Source of the DNA: Microbacterium gorillae
GTDB lineage: Bacteria > Actinomycetota > Actinomycetes > Actinomycetales > Microbacteriaceae
NCBI RefSeq assembly: GCF_000826185.2
Contig: NZ_LN648873.1
Location: 453,282-517,281, forward strand
Length of the DNA stretch: 64,000 nt
Direction of reading: 5' to 3'
Positions 8,395 to 17,820 of this stretch are shown in pieces (position 1 is the first letter of the stretch; the number at the start of each line of letters is the position of its first letter). Position numbers and translations under genes: made by a program. The notes beneath the pieces are model-generated. The model was not told the DNA's origin. It saw only the letters and a list, made by a program, of their open reading frames with translations, and searched no databases.

Positions 8395-11025
8395 GTGACG
8401 GACTCCGAAAAGCCTACCCTTCTGGTCGTCGACGGCCACTCGCTCGCGTTCCGGGCGTTCTTCGCCCTTCCGGTCGAGAATTTCACGACCAAGGACGGCC
8501 AGCACACCAACGCGGTGTACGGCTTCCTGTCGATGTTCGTGAACCTGCTGAAGAACGAAAAGCCCACGCACCTCGCGGTCGCCTTCGACCTGTCCCGGAA
8601 GTCGTTCCGCACCGAGGAGTACGCCGAGTACAAGGGCACGCGTGCGGAGACGCCGAAGGAGTTCTCCGGGCAGATCCCCCTGCTGCAGGAAGCGCTCGGC
8701 GCGATGAACATCACGGTCCTCACGAAGGAGAACTTCGAGGCGGACGACATCCTCGCGACCCTCGCGGGCCAGGGTGCGGCGGAGGGCTACAACGTCCTCG
8801 TCGTCTCCGGCGACCGCGACTCGATCCAGCTCGTCAACGACGACGTCACCCTGCTCTACCCGTCCGTGCAGGGCGTGTCCCAGCTCAAGCGCTACGACCC
8901 GGCGACGGTGCAGGAGCGCTACGGCGTCCCGCCGCACCAGTATCCGGAGATCGCCGCGCTCGTCGGCGAGACGAGCGACAACCTGCCCGGCGTGCCCAAG
9001 GTCGGCGAGAAGACCGCCGTGAAGTGGCTGAACCTCTACGGCTCCCTCGATGAGGTGCTGGCCAAGGCGGACGAGATCAAGGGCGTCGTCGGCAACAACC
9101 TGCGCGAGCACATCGAGGACGTGCGCCGCAACCGACGTCTGAATCGCCTCGTCACCGACGTCGAGCTCGATGTCACGCCGGCGGACCTCGCGGTGCAGCC
9201 GATCGACGCGCAGGCGGTCCGCGACGTCTTCGCGCGTCTGGAATTCCGCACGCTCCTGCCGCGCGTGTTCGAGGCCACCGGCACGGACGGTGCCGAGGAC
9301 CAGGGCCACGTCGAGGTGACGATTCCCGCCCCGAAGCAGGTCAGCGCCGCGGATGCGGTCACCTGGCTCAACGCCCAGGCCGATGTACCGGTCGGCGTCA
9401 CGGTGACCGTGCAGGACGGACTGCCGGCTCGCCTCGGCTTCGCGAACGCGTCCGACGTGCTGGAGCTGGACTGGACCGACGACGCTGAGCTGAGGGCCTG
9501 GCTCGCCTCCGACGCGCCCAAGACGCTACACGATGCGAAGCCTCAGGTGAAGGCCGTCCGGCGTGCCGGGGGAGACCTCGCCGGCCTCGTGTTCGACACG
9601 AACCTCGCCGGCTGGCTGGTGCGTCCGGCGTACCCGGACAAGACCCTCGCCGATCTCGTCGATCGCTACCTGGACGAGAGACTCCCGGTCGCTGACCCGT
9701 CCCAGCTCGTCCCGGAGACGGAGGGCGCGACGCCCGGCCAGCTGTCCTGGTTCACGCTGCGCGCCGCCGCGGCGATCCGCGAGGCGATGCCGGAGGGCCT
9801 CGTGTCGGTGCTCGAGAACATCGAACTGCCGACGCTGTCGGCTCTGGCCGACATGGAACTCGCCGGCGTCGCCGTTTCGCACGAGAAGCTGTCCGGCTTC
9901 TCCGCCGAGCTCGGTGCACGCGCGGAGGGCGTCGCGCAGGAGGCGTACGCGTCCATCGACCGCGAGGTCAACCTCGGCTCGCCCAAGCAGCTGCAAGAGG
10001 TGCTCTTCGAGCAGCTCGAACTGCCGAAGACGCGCAAGACCAAGACCGGCTACTCCACGGACGCCGCAGCGCTGGCCGATCTGCAGGAGTCCAACCCGCA
10101 CCCGTTCCTCGACCTGCTCTCGCAGCACCGCGAGGCGACGAAGCTGCGGCAGATCATCGAGTCGCTGGACGTCGCGATCAAGCCGGACCACCGCATCCAC
10201 ACCACCTACGTCCAGACCGGCAGCCAGACCGGACGCCTGTCCAGCACCGACCCGAACCTGCAGAACATCCCGGTCCGCACGGAGGAGAGCCGACGCATCC
10301 GCGCGGCGTTCGAGGTGGGCGAGGGCTACGAGACGCTGCTGACCGCGGACTACTCGCAGATCGAGATGCGCATCATGGCGCACCTGTCGGAGGACCCGGG
10401 GCTCATCGAGGCGTTCCGCACAGGTGAGGACCTGCACCGCTACGTCGGTGCGCACGTGTTCGGAGTGACCCCGGACGAGGTCACCGCAGCGATGCGCACC
10501 AAGGTCAAGGCCATGTCGTACGGCCTGGTCTACGGTCTGTCCGCGTTCGGTCTGTCCAAGCAGCTGCGTATCGAGCAGTCCGAGGCCAAGCAGCTCATGC
10601 TGGACTACTTCGCCCGCTTCGGCGCCGTGCGCGACTACCTGCGCGAGTCGGTGACGAAGGCCAAGGTGGACGGCTACACGGAGACGATCTTCGGTCGTCG
10701 TCGCCCGTTCCCGGACCTGTCCAGCCCGAACCGCGTGCTGCGCGAGAACGCCGAGCGCGCCGCCCTGAACGCTCCGATCCAGGGGTCCGCGGCGGACATC
10801 ATGAAGATCGCTCTGTTCCACATCCACCGCGACCTGCGCGCAGCGGACATGCGCTCGCGCGTGCTGCTGCAGATCCACGACGAACTCGTTGTCGAGGTGG
10901 CGCCGGGGGAGTGGGACGAGACCGAGCGCATCGTCCGAGAGCGCATGGGCGACGCCGCCGACCTCACCGTCCCACTGGACGTGCAGGTCGGACGGGGCGC
11001 GAACTGGGACGAGGCCGCGCACTGA
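8395..11025 (+). CDS. polA: DNA polymerase I
   Basis: 876 residues, GTG start. Residues ~1-290 are the 5'-3' exonuclease (VVDGHSLAFRAFFALP, EADDILATLA, VSGDRDSIQLV, GVPKVGEKTA). Residues ~310-480 occupy the place of the proofreading domain but lack its acidic metal ligands, as in other actinobacterial Pol I enzymes. The polymerase domain follows with motif A DYSQIEMRIMA (Asp652), motif B KAMSYGLVYGLSAFG near 705, and motif C QIHDELVVEV near 826-835 (Asp829). It fills gaps and removes primers in replication and repair. Full length for the family. Confidence 0.98.
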   Translation: MTDSEKPTLLVVDGHSLAFRAFFALPVENFTTKDGQHTNAVYGFLSMFVNLLKNEKPTHLAVAFDLSRKSFRTEEYAEYKGTRAETPKEFSGQIPLLQEALGAMNITVLTKENFEADDILATLAGQGAAEGYNVLVVSGDRDSIQLVNDDVTLLYPSVQGVSQLKRYDPATVQERYGVPPHQYPEIAALVGETSDNLPGVPKVGEKTAVKWLNLYGSLDEVLAKADEIKGVVGNNLREHIEDVRRNRRLNRLVTDVELDVTPADLAVQPIDAQAVRDVFARLEFRTLLPRVFEATGTDGAEDQGHVEVTIPAPKQVSAADAVTWLNAQADVPVGVTVTVQDGLPARLGFANASDVLELDWTDDAELRAWLASDAPKTLHDAKPQVKAVRRAGGDLAGLVFDTNLAGWLVRPAYPDKTLADLVDRYLDERLPVADPSQLVPETEGATPGQLSWFTLRAAAAIREAMPEGLVSVLENIELPTLSALADMELAGVAVSHEKLSGFSAELGARAEGVAQEAYASIDREVNLGSPKQLQEVLFEQLELPKTRKTKTGYSTDAAALADLQESNPHPFLDLLSQHREATKLRQIIESLDVAIKPDHRIHTTYVQTGSQTGRLSSTDPNLQNIPVRTEESRRIRAAFEVGEGYETLLTADYSQIEMRIMAHLSEDPGLIEAFRTGEDLHRYVGAHVFGVTPDEVTAAMRTKVKAMSYGLVYGLSAFGLSKQLRIEQSEAKQLMLDYFARFGAVRDYLRESVTKAKVDGYTETIFGRRRPFPDLSSPNRVLRENAERAALNAPIQGSAADIMKIALFHIHRDLRAADMRSRVLLQIHDELVVEVAPGEWDETERIVRERMGDAADLTVPLDVQVGRGANWDEAAH

Positions 11026-11046
11026 GCGGCATCCGTCGGACACACG

Positions 11047-11082
11047 GAGGGGTGCCGTGCCCACCGGGCGCCGGCGCCCCTC
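11047..11082 (+). terminator. hairpin after polA
   Basis: Ten-base arms (11047-11056 and 11073-11082, one G-T pair) follow the polA stop. There is no T-run, so termination strength is uncertain. Confidence 0.45.
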
Positions 11083-11088
11083 GGCGTC

Positions 11089-11094
11089 TAAGCT
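11089..11094 (+). promoter_or_regulatory. -10 element of the DUF885 gene, leaderless type
   Basis: TAAGCT ends six bases before the ATG at 11101. Confidence 0.55.
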
Positions 11095-11100
11095 GGAGGG

Positions 11101-12774
11101 ATGACTGAATCCCGTACCCCCACCGAGATCGACGCTGTCGCGGAGACTTGGGTGGACTCCGTCGCCAAGCGCTCCCCGATGACCGCGACCTACATCGGTC
11201 GTGCTGAGTACAACGGCCGGCTCGACGACTTCAGCCCCGCCGGCACCGAGGCGGCGCTGGAGGAGACCCGCCGCACGCGCGCCTCCCTGGCAGCCCTCGA
11301 GCCGGTCGACGACGTTGACCGCGTCACGAAGACGGACCTGCTCGCCGAGCTCGACCTCGACCTCGAGCTCCACGAGGCCGGCTGGCACCTGCGCGACGTC
11401 AACGTGATCGCTTCGCCGACGCAGAGCGTCCGCGAGGCCTTCGACCTCATGCCGACCGACACCGTGGCGGACTGGGGCGTGATCGCGGAGCGTCTGGGCA
11501 ACGTGTCCGGCGCTCTGTCCGGCTATGTCCAGACGTTGCGCGAAGGCATCGATCGTGGCGTGACCCCCGCACGCCGCCAGATCGTCGAAGTGCTCGGTCA
11601 GATCGACCGCATCAAGGCGGACAACGGCTTCTTCGCCACGTTCGCCGCCGAAGCGGCCCCGGCCGAGGGCGGGCTGCCGGCCTCCCTGGCGCGTGAGCTG
11701 CACGACAACGCCAACGCCGCGCGCGTGGCCTACCGCGAACTCAGCGACTTCATGAAGGCCGAGCTGCTGCCCGCCGGCACCGAGCAGGACGCTGTCGGAC
11801 GCGACCTCTACCAGCTGCTCTCGCGACGCTTCCTGGGCGCCACGATCGATCTGGACGAGACGTACGAGTGGGGCAAGGAGGAGCTCGCGCGGATGGCCGC
11901 GGAGCAGGCGGCGATCGCCGAGGAGATCCTTCCCGGGTCCACCGTCGAGCAGGCCGTCGCCTATCTCGATGAGCAGGGCGCGCACACGCTGCACGGCACG
12001 GACGAGTTGCGCGAGTGGATGCAGCGCACGTCCGACCACGCCATCGTGGAGCTGGGAAAGAGCCACTTCGACATTCCGGAGGAGATCCGCGCGCTGGAGT
12101 GCATGATCGCCCCGACGCAGGAAGGCGGCATCTACTACACCGGTCCGACCGACGACTTCTCCCGTCCGGGCCGCATGTGGTGGTCGGTTCCGGAGGGCGT
12201 GGAGACGTTCGACACCTGGCGTGAACTCACCACGGTCTACCACGAGGGCGTTCCGGGCCACCACCTGCAGATCGCGCAGAGCGTGTACAACCGGGCCGAG
12301 CTGAACTCGTGGCGTCGGCTGCTGGCCGGCACGTCCGGGCACGCTGAGGGCTGGGCGCTGTACGCCGAGCGCCTGATGGAGCAGCTCGGGTATCTGGCGG
12401 ACCCCGCCGACCGTCTCGGCATGCTGGACGGGCAGCGCCTCCGTGCCGTCCGCGTCGTGCTCGACATCGGCGTGCACCTCGGCAAGCCCCGCCTGGACGG
12501 CGAGGGTGTCTGGGATGCGGACTACGCGCTGGAGAAGATGCGCGAGAACGTGAACATGCCGGACGAGTTCCGCAAGTTCGAGACGAACCGCTACCTCGGC
12601 TGGCCGGGCCAGGCGCCGTCCTACAAGGTCGGTCAGCGCATCTGGGAGCAGACCCGCGATGCCGTCGCCGCGGCGGAGGGCACGAACTTCTCGATCAAGG
12701 CGTTCCACAAGCGCGCGCTGGACCTCGGTGGCGTCGGTCTGGACACCCTTCGCAGCGCCCTGCTGCCGCGCTGA
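11101..12774 (+). CDS. DUF885 family putative zinc metallohydrolase
   Basis: 557 residues, a usual length for DUF885 proteins. The family's zinc-site signature is clear: YHEGVPGHHLQ at about residues 380-390 (His381, Glu382, His387/388), followed by SGHAEGWALYAERLMEQLG, which supplies the next glutamate ligand. No signal peptide, so probably cytoplasmic. Family members are annotated as putative carboxypeptidase-like or dipeptidase enzymes, with the substrate unknown here. The gene has its own promoter and a terminator after it, so it is likely monocistronic. Confidence 0.88.
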   Translation: MTESRTPTEIDAVAETWVDSVAKRSPMTATYIGRAEYNGRLDDFSPAGTEAALEETRRTRASLAALEPVDDVDRVTKTDLLAELDLDLELHEAGWHLRDVNVIASPTQSVREAFDLMPTDTVADWGVIAERLGNVSGALSGYVQTLREGIDRGVTPARRQIVEVLGQIDRIKADNGFFATFAAEAAPAEGGLPASLARELHDNANAARVAYRELSDFMKAELLPAGTEQDAVGRDLYQLLSRRFLGATIDLDETYEWGKEELARMAAEQAAIAEEILPGSTVEQAVAYLDEQGAHTLHGTDELREWMQRTSDHAIVELGKSHFDIPEEIRALECMIAPTQEGGIYYTGPTDDFSRPGRMWWSVPEGVETFDTWRELTTVYHEGVPGHHLQIAQSVYNRAELNSWRRLLAGTSGHAEGWALYAERLMEQLGYLADPADRLGMLDGQRLRAVRVVLDIGVHLGKPRLDGEGVWDADYALEKMRENVNMPDEFRKFETNRYLGWPGQAPSYKVGQRIWEQTRDAVAAAEGTNFSIKAFHKRALDLGGVGLDTLRSALLPR

Positions 12775-12786
12775 GGCGCGCTCCGT

Positions 12787-12814
12787 GGGGCGGACCTGAT
12801 TCACGGTCCGCCTC
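12787..12814. terminator. terminator between convergent genes
   Basis: Arms 12787-12796 and 12805-12814 pair over ten bases with one G-T pair. It separates the DUF885 gene from the lipoprotein gene on the opposite strand. Confidence 0.65.
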
Positions 12815-12870
12815 ACCGACCTTTCTGATCACCGTCCGGCAGCACCGCTGCGCGGACGCCGGCGGCGCGA

Positions 12871-13356
12871 TCAGCTCACGGTGAACCAGAGCGTCGCGAC
12901 GAGGCTGTCTCCGCGATGCAGCGCGAGGGCCCAGCACCCCGGCTGATTCAGCGGAAGGCCCAGGCCCCACTCGTCACCTGGCCGGCCGTAGGTGCTTTCG
13001 GTGTGGGGCACAGGACCCCAGGCGAGTTGTCGCTCGACGCCTTTGGGATCAACGAGGCGAGGATCGAGATCGCCCGATCCGGTGACGCGGACGACGAGTT
13101 TCACCTCGTTCTCGTCGGCTCTGAGGGCTGTGGGTGAGGTGCCCTGGAACTCTCCGTATGCGGAGTCACCCTCATGAGCCGGAGTTCCCCGGACCTCCTC
13201 ACCCGAACTCGGCGACGGCGGATCGCAGCGATCCGCCCCGAGGGCGCCGAATTGACCACTCGACGGCGTCGCCGCCGGAGGCTCCGCCGTGCATCCGGCC
13301 AGGAGACCCGCCACGACCAACACCCCGGCGCAGGACCACGAACGCCTCGACATCAT
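12871..13356 (-). CDS. hypothetical lipoprotein
   Basis: 161 residues. The N-terminus (MMSRRSWSC, hydrophobic core, LLAGC) is a type II signal peptide with Cys at the lipobox, so the protein should be anchored to the outer face of the membrane. The mature part is Pro/Ser-rich at first, then a beta-rich domain (VKLVVRVTGSGDLDPRLVDP). No family recognised. Two consecutive ATG codons are possible starts. Confidence 0.75.
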   Translation of the reverse strand: MMSRRSWSCAGVLVVAGLLAGCTAEPPAATPSSGQFGALGADRCDPPSPSSGEEVRGTPAHEGDSAYGEFQGTSPTALRADENEVKLVVRVTGSGDLDPRLVDPKGVERQLAWGPVPHTESTYGRPGDEWGLGLPLNQPGCWALALHRGDSLVATLWFTVS

Positions 13357-13442
13357 CGTCGCTCCCGCCTTCCGCCGAACGGTTGGGCTGATCGTAGTGC
13401 GCGCCGCGACCGTGGTGCGCAGCCGTACCGGCTCAGTGAGCT

Positions 13443-14522
13443 CTAGGTGGGAGTCGGGACGGGATCGTGCATCGTCGGCGGGTGCAGCACCATCGCGCGC
13501 GCCGTGTCCTTCTCGAGGTTCGTCGGAAAGAGCTGGGCCGAGAACTTCCCACGAGGATCCTCCTTCGCCCGCGGGATCGCGATGGCCGAGGCGTCGATGA
13601 CGTCCGTGAGGATTCGGGTCTCGGCCTCCGACAGCGAGAGGGCCTCATGATCGCGCAGGACCACCGGAGCTCGCAGCCGATCGTCATCGCCCAGTACGAG
13701 CACCAGCGTTCGCGGAACGCCCTCCCACGGCGGGGCCGAGCGCAGCAGTGCGGTCGTCACCTGATCCCAACCGACCTCGCGTCCCCGCACACGCACCCGT
13801 CGTCGTTCGACATGGACCTCGACCTGTGGGGCCCGCAGCCGGAGGACGATGAAGATCACCGCCGCGAAGACCAGCAGCCCCAGGAAGAGCGGTGCCGGTA
13901 GCGGCCCGCCGGTCTTCGGCAGGAAGGTCGGCAGCTGCACAGCCAACAGGGCGAGGACGGTCCAGAGCGGCATGGCCGCCGCGGCGTCGCTGCGGGCGGC
14001 TCGCGGGCCGAGGGGACGCCACCCGTCGGCGGCGGTCGCGCGGGTGTCCTCCGGGTGTCTGCTGTCCTCGGGCCGCGGCGTCATTCCCTGCTGCGCACGG
14101 CGAACGTCCCGGAGCATCCCGATGCCGCCACCCGCGTAGGCCACCGCCACCAGGACGATGAGGACGGACGTCGACCACTCGCCCCGCGCCTCGCGCAGGG
14201 ACCACGCCGCAAGGCCGAGGAGGACGGGAGCGACGAGCACCAACAGGTACGCGAGCACACGCATGTTCCGCATCATGCGCTCGCCCTTCGTCCGCGTCGG
14301 AATCCGCGGCGGCCAGAAATCCTCCGCCCACGACCGCCGACGGGACCACAGCAGGCCGATGGCCATCCCGATCGTGGCGCCGGTGAGGACGATCGCGGCG
14401 ATCAGCGACCAGCGCGGGTCCGGCATCACGACGCCCGCGGCGATTCCGCCGACGACGCTCAGCACCATCAGCCCGATGCCGGCGACGCGCGGTGTCAGTC
14501 CGCTCCCCGGTCCGCTCCCCAC
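13443..14522 (-). CDS. hypothetical multi-pass membrane protein
   Basis: 359 residues from GTG. Two apolar segments near residues 12-60, a pair near 88-135, and another pair near 188-235 suggest six membrane helices in three hairpins. The C-terminal ~120 residues form a soluble domain beginning VEVHVERRRVRVRGREVGWDQV, which looks like a small beta-rich PH-like or DUF-type domain. No known family can be assigned with confidence. The lipoprotein gene lies 86 bases downstream on the same strand, so the two may be cotranscribed. Confidence 0.75.
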   Translation of the reverse strand: MGSGPGSGLTPRVAGIGLMVLSVVGGIAAGVVMPDPRWSLIAAIVLTGATIGMAIGLLWSRRRSWAEDFWPPRIPTRTKGERMMRNMRVLAYLLVLVAPVLLGLAAWSLREARGEWSTSVLIVLVAVAYAGGGIGMLRDVRRAQQGMTPRPEDSRHPEDTRATAADGWRPLGPRAARSDAAAAMPLWTVLALLAVQLPTFLPKTGGPLPAPLFLGLLVFAAVIFIVLRLRAPQVEVHVERRRVRVRGREVGWDQVTTALLRSAPPWEGVPRTLVLVLGDDDRLRAPVVLRDHEALSLSEAETRILTDVIDASAIAIPRAKEDPRGKFSAQLFPTNLEKDTARAMVLHPPTMHDPVPTPT

Positions 14523-14576
14523 AGGTCATACATAGTGCTCGAGTGCGGCGCCGTCAATGCCGTCCCTGCGTCGCGC

Positions 14577-14937
14577 TCACCCGGTCACCGCGACGAAGAC
14601 TCGATCATCGAACATCCCCGGCCGGATCGCGAGGACGCCGTCGGCCGCGGTGTCTGCGGGGGCCACCAGCACGAGGTTCCCGTTCGCCGTGCCGCCCGTG
14701 TAGAGCGTGCTCGTGGTGTCCAGTGCCGGTTCGGGCGTGACCGGATACGTGGATTGGGTGGTCTCGCCCGTTGCGGTGACGTACTCGACCGTCACGAGCG
14801 CCGGCAGCCGAACCTTCGGTCTTGACGTCGGCGGTGCCTTCGGCAGCTGTGCCATCGGCGGTGGGCGCACCCCCGCAGCCGGCGAGGGATGCAGCACCCG
14901 CGAGCAGAACCAGGAGGGCGATCGTGCGAACAGACAT
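14577..14937 (-). pseudogene. small lipoprotein gene with a frameshift
   Basis: The start is clear: AAGGAG, five bases, ATG at 14937, then a type II signal peptide (MSVRTIALLVLL, lipobox SLAGC). In this frame the reading becomes Arg/His-rich nonsense after ADVKT. One base over, the frame continues sensibly with KVRLPALVTVEYVTATGE and ends in FDDRVFVAVTG at 14577. Joining the two frames with a one-base skip near 14815-14820 gives a plausible ~119-residue surface lipoprotein. It may be a real mutation or a sequencing error. No family recognised. Confidence 0.7.
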
Positions 14938-15209
14938 GATGACTCCTTTCGCGCAGGGCTGCGGCGGCCGGGACCGGTGCGGCGCTCGGGCGGAGTCCCG
15001 CGTGCAGGCAGGATCACCCCGCCGGCGCGCACCCGTCCGCACGGATACCGAGAAACCGGGTGATCGGGCCTGTTGAACCGTGAATGCGACGTCAGGATCA
15101 CGCGACAGAGCGCGGAGTTCGGTATCGGGCCACCGCCAGTGCGGCACCCGGATCGGCGCAACCGGACGACACGTGCGGACTCATGTCTCGCGATGGGCCC
15201 CCGCGTCGA

Positions 15210-15215
15210 TACGCT
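15210..15215 (+). promoter_or_regulatory. -10 element of the MFS gene, leaderless type
   Basis: TACGCT ends six bases before the ATG at 15222. This is the main reason for choosing that start over upstream codons in the same open frame. Confidence 0.55.
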
Positions 15216-15221
15216 GATCGA

Positions 15222-16577
15222 ATGACCTCAGCCCCTCCGCAGGTGTCCCTTTCGCAGCGCCTGGATCGGCTCCCGTTCACGCGGGCGCACGCACGCATCC
15301 TCACCGGCTCCGGTCTCGGCTGGGCGCTGGACGCGATGGATGTCGGACTGATCTCGTTCATCATCGCCGCGCTCGGAGTGCAGTGGCACCTCACCACCGG
15401 GCAGGCGGGACTGATCACGTCGATCGGCTTCGTCGGCATGGCTGTGGGCGCCACGCTCGGCGGGCTCCTCGCGGACCGCTTCGGTCGACGCCAGGTGTTC
15501 GCGCTGACGCTGCTCATCTACGGCATCGCGACCGGCGCCAGTGCGCTCGTCGGGGGACTGGCCGCGCTGCTCGTGCTGCGATTCCTCGTCGGACTCGGTC
15601 TCGGCTCGGAACTGCCCGTCGCGTCCACCTACGTCAGCGAGTTCGCGCCCGCACGCATCCGCGGTCGGCTCATCGTCCTTCTGGAAGCCTTTTGGGCGGT
15701 CGGTTGGACGGCCGCCGCACTGATCGGATTCCTCGTCATTCCGGCGAGCCCCGACGGATGGCGCTGGGCGTTCGCGATCGGTGCGATCCCGGCCGTCTAC
15801 GCCCTGATCGTGCGGTGGGGGCTTCCGGAGTCCCCGCGGTGGTTGGCTTCGCGCGGTCGTGATGCCGAGGCGGAGCGCATCGTCGCCACGATGGAGGAGT
15901 CGGCCGGCGTGCGGGACACGGACCTCCCGGTCGCCACGGCTGCCGCACCCGACGAGCCCGCCGCGGCGCTCACCGTGCGCGAGCGTCTGGCGGCCCTCTG
16001 GTCGCGGGAATTCGCCGGACGGACAGCGGCCCTGTGGACGGTCTGGTTCTGCGTGAACTTCTCCTACTACGGCGCCTTCATCTGGATCCCGACGCTGCTG
16101 GTCGCGCAGGGCTACCCGCTGGCGAAGTCGTTCGGGTTCACGCTGCTGATCACCCTCGCGCAGCTGCCGGGGTACGCGGTGTCCGCCTGGCTGATCGAGG
16201 TGTGGGGCCGGCGCATCACGCTGTCGGTGTTCCTCGTCGGTTCCGGCGTCGCCGCCGTGCTGTTCGGGACGGCGTCCGGGCCGGCCGCGATCATCGTGAC
16301 GGGCATGCTGCTGTCCTTCTTCAACCTCGGTGCGTGGGGCGCGCTGTACGCGGTGTCCCCGGAGACGTATCCGACCTCGCTGCGCGGCACCGGATCCGGA
16401 TGGGCCGCCGGCGTCGGGCGCATCGCCTCGATCATCGCGCCGCTCCTGGTGCCGATTCTGCTGGGCTGGGGTGGGACGACGCTGCTGTTCATCGTCTTCG
16501 CGGCGTTCTTCGCGATCGCCGCCGCCGCGACCTGGGGGCTGGTGGAGCAGCGTGGACGCGCCCTCGATGATCGGTGA
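15222..16577 (+). CDS. MFS transporter, sugar-porter/aromatic-acid type
   Basis: 451 residues from ATG at 15222. Twelve hydrophobic segments are visible. Between helices 2 and 3 sits the MFS signature GGLLADRFGRRQ, and after helix 6 PESPRWLASRGRDAEA, typical of the sugar-porter and aromatic-acid/H+ symporter branches. The N-terminus GSGLGWALDAMDVGLISF resembles the aromatic-acid symporter and niacin permease groups. Proton-coupled solute uptake is likely; the substrate cannot be told. No catabolic genes adjoin it. Confidence 0.88.
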   Translation: MTSAPPQVSLSQRLDRLPFTRAHARILTGSGLGWALDAMDVGLISFIIAALGVQWHLTTGQAGLITSIGFVGMAVGATLGGLLADRFGRRQVFALTLLIYGIATGASALVGGLAALLVLRFLVGLGLGSELPVASTYVSEFAPARIRGRLIVLLEAFWAVGWTAAALIGFLVIPASPDGWRWAFAIGAIPAVYALIVRWGLPESPRWLASRGRDAEAERIVATMEESAGVRDTDLPVATAAAPDEPAAALTVRERLAALWSREFAGRTAALWTVWFCVNFSYYGAFIWIPTLLVAQGYPLAKSFGFTLLITLAQLPGYAVSAWLIEVWGRRITLSVFLVGSGVAAVLFGTASGPAAIIVTGMLLSFFNLGAWGALYAVSPETYPTSLRGTGSGWAAGVGRIASIIAPLLVPILLGWGGTTLLFIVFAAFFAIAAAATWGLVEQRGRALDDR

Positions 16578-16591
16578 CCGCGACGCGGGCG

Positions 16592-16597
16592 TAGGGT
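16592..16597 (+). promoter_or_regulatory. -10 element of the first SGNH hydrolase gene, leaderless type
   Basis: TAGGGT ends six bases before the GTG at 16604. Confidence 0.55.
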
Positions 16598-16603
16598 TGT
16601 CCG

Positions 16604-17365
16604 GTGACGGATGTGCGTTTTGTGGCGATCGGCGATTCCTTCACCGAGGGCGTCGGTGATGAACTCGAGGACGGCCGAACCCGGGGGTGGGCGGACCTCA
16701 CCGCCCTGGGCTGGGCCCGTTCCCTGGGCACGCCGATCCAGTACGCGAACCTCGCGATCCGAGGAAAGCTCGCCTGGCCGGTCGTCGCGGAGCAGCTGGA
16801 GCCCGCGCTCGCGCTGAAACCGACGCACCTGTCCTTCAACGGCGGCGGCAACGACATGCTCCGTCCCCGCACGGAGATCGAGCACATCGCGGACGCGTTC
16901 TCCCGCGTTCTGCGGCGGTGCGATGAGGAGGGCGTGACGCTGCTGCTGCTCTCCGGCGCAAATCCGTCCGCCGGACTTCCGTTGGCGAAGCTCATCCAGC
17001 GCCGCGGGGACGAGCTCTCCGACGCCGTGCTCCGCCGTGTCGAGGACCGACCGGACGTCGTGCGTGCCCTGAACTGGCCGGATCGGGAACTCGCCCGACC
17101 GGGCTACTGGGCGCAGGACCGTCTGCACATGAACGCTCGCGGCCATCACCGTGTGGCGGCGCGCGTGCTGGAGGCGCTGGGGGAGAGCGTGCCGGAGGGA
17201 TGGTGGTCGTTGCCGGAGAACGACAGCTCGGACCGGCTGGACGGCCTGGCGTACTACCGCGCGCACGTGGTGCCGTGGGTCAAGCGTCGGGTGACGCGAA
17301 CCTCCTCCGGTGATGGCCGCAAGCCGAAGTTCGGTGACTGGGTCACCATCGAACCGGGGGAGTAA
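16604..17365 (+). CDS. SGNH/GDSL-family hydrolase
   Basis: 253 residues, GTG start. Block I is VAIGDSFTEGVGDE with nucleophile Ser12; block III is FNGGGNDMLRP; block V is DRLHMNARGHH, carrying the catalytic Asp-x-x-His pair. These are the features of SGNH esterases. No signal peptide, so cytoplasmic. The C-terminal tail (HVVPWVKRRVTRTSSGDG) is shared with the second SGNH gene at 58319-59158, so the two are paralogues. Substrate unknown; such enzymes act on acyl or acetyl esters. Confidence 0.88.
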   Translation: MTDVRFVAIGDSFTEGVGDELEDGRTRGWADLTALGWARSLGTPIQYANLAIRGKLAWPVVAEQLEPALALKPTHLSFNGGGNDMLRPRTEIEHIADAFSRVLRRCDEEGVTLLLLSGANPSAGLPLAKLIQRRGDELSDAVLRRVEDRPDVVRALNWPDRELARPGYWAQDRLHMNARGHHRVAARVLEALGESVPEGWWSLPENDSSDRLDGLAYYRAHVVPWVKRRVTRTSSGDGRKPKFGDWVTIEPGE

Positions 17366-17414
17366 GCGGCGCTTCACCGGCATCCCCGCTGAGGGTGATC
17401 CGCGCCCGGGAACG

Positions 17415-17445
17415 GCGAAGCCCCGGCACGCGGCCGGGGCTTCGC
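17415..17445. terminator. bidirectional terminator
   Basis: Perfect 12-base arms (17415-17426 and 17434-17445) between the convergent SGNH and membrane-protein genes. Confidence 0.8.
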
Positions 17446-17453
17446 GGTGTCCG

Positions 17454-17816
17454 TCAGTGCCAGGTGGTGGCGATCACGATGTTCGCGATCGTGAGCACCA
17501 TCAGGGTGGGCAGGACCCACGATGCCAACTTGTCCTTCTTCTTGTTCATGAAGGAGATGACGAAGATGACGATCAGCAGGAGCAGCTTCACGCTGATCTT
17601 GATGTTGTTCGGCGGGTGGCCCAGCGGGTAGTCCATGCCGACGAGGATGATTCCGGTGGCGAGCATCGTCCACGCGCCGTGGAAGATCGCCGGAACGATC
17701 TTCGTGGTGCCGGTCTTCATGGCCTTCATCTGCGTGAGCATGCCGCCGAGGAGGCTGGCCACACCGATGATGTGAAGTGCGAGGACGACGTTCTTGATGA
17801 CTTCGAGAGCGTCCAT
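17454..17816 (-). CDS. small integral membrane protein, function unknown
   Basis: 120 residues with four predicted helices, near residues 8-27, 40-60, 72-92 and 98-118. A His in helix 1 (VLALHIIGVASLLGG) and a second in helix 2 (IFHGAWTMLATG) recall the conserved-His actinobacterial integral membrane proteins of the DUF2269/CopD-like type. This resemblance is weak. It has its own leaderless promoter overlapping the end of the TetR gene. Confidence 0.75.
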   Translation of the reverse strand: MDALEVIKNVVLALHIIGVASLLGGMLTQMKAMKTGTTKIVPAIFHGAWTMLATGIILVGMDYPLGHPPNNIKISVKLLLLIVIFVISFMNKKKDKLASWVLPTLMVLTIANIVIATTWH

Positions 17817-17820
17817 GTCC

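Noticed and set aside
9526..12816. Very long open frame (over 1,000 codons) on the minus strand opposite polA and DUF885
   Set aside because: It is the antisense shadow of two confirmed genes in G+C-rich DNA; its translation is Arg/Leu/Asp/Gly-rich with no family motifs.
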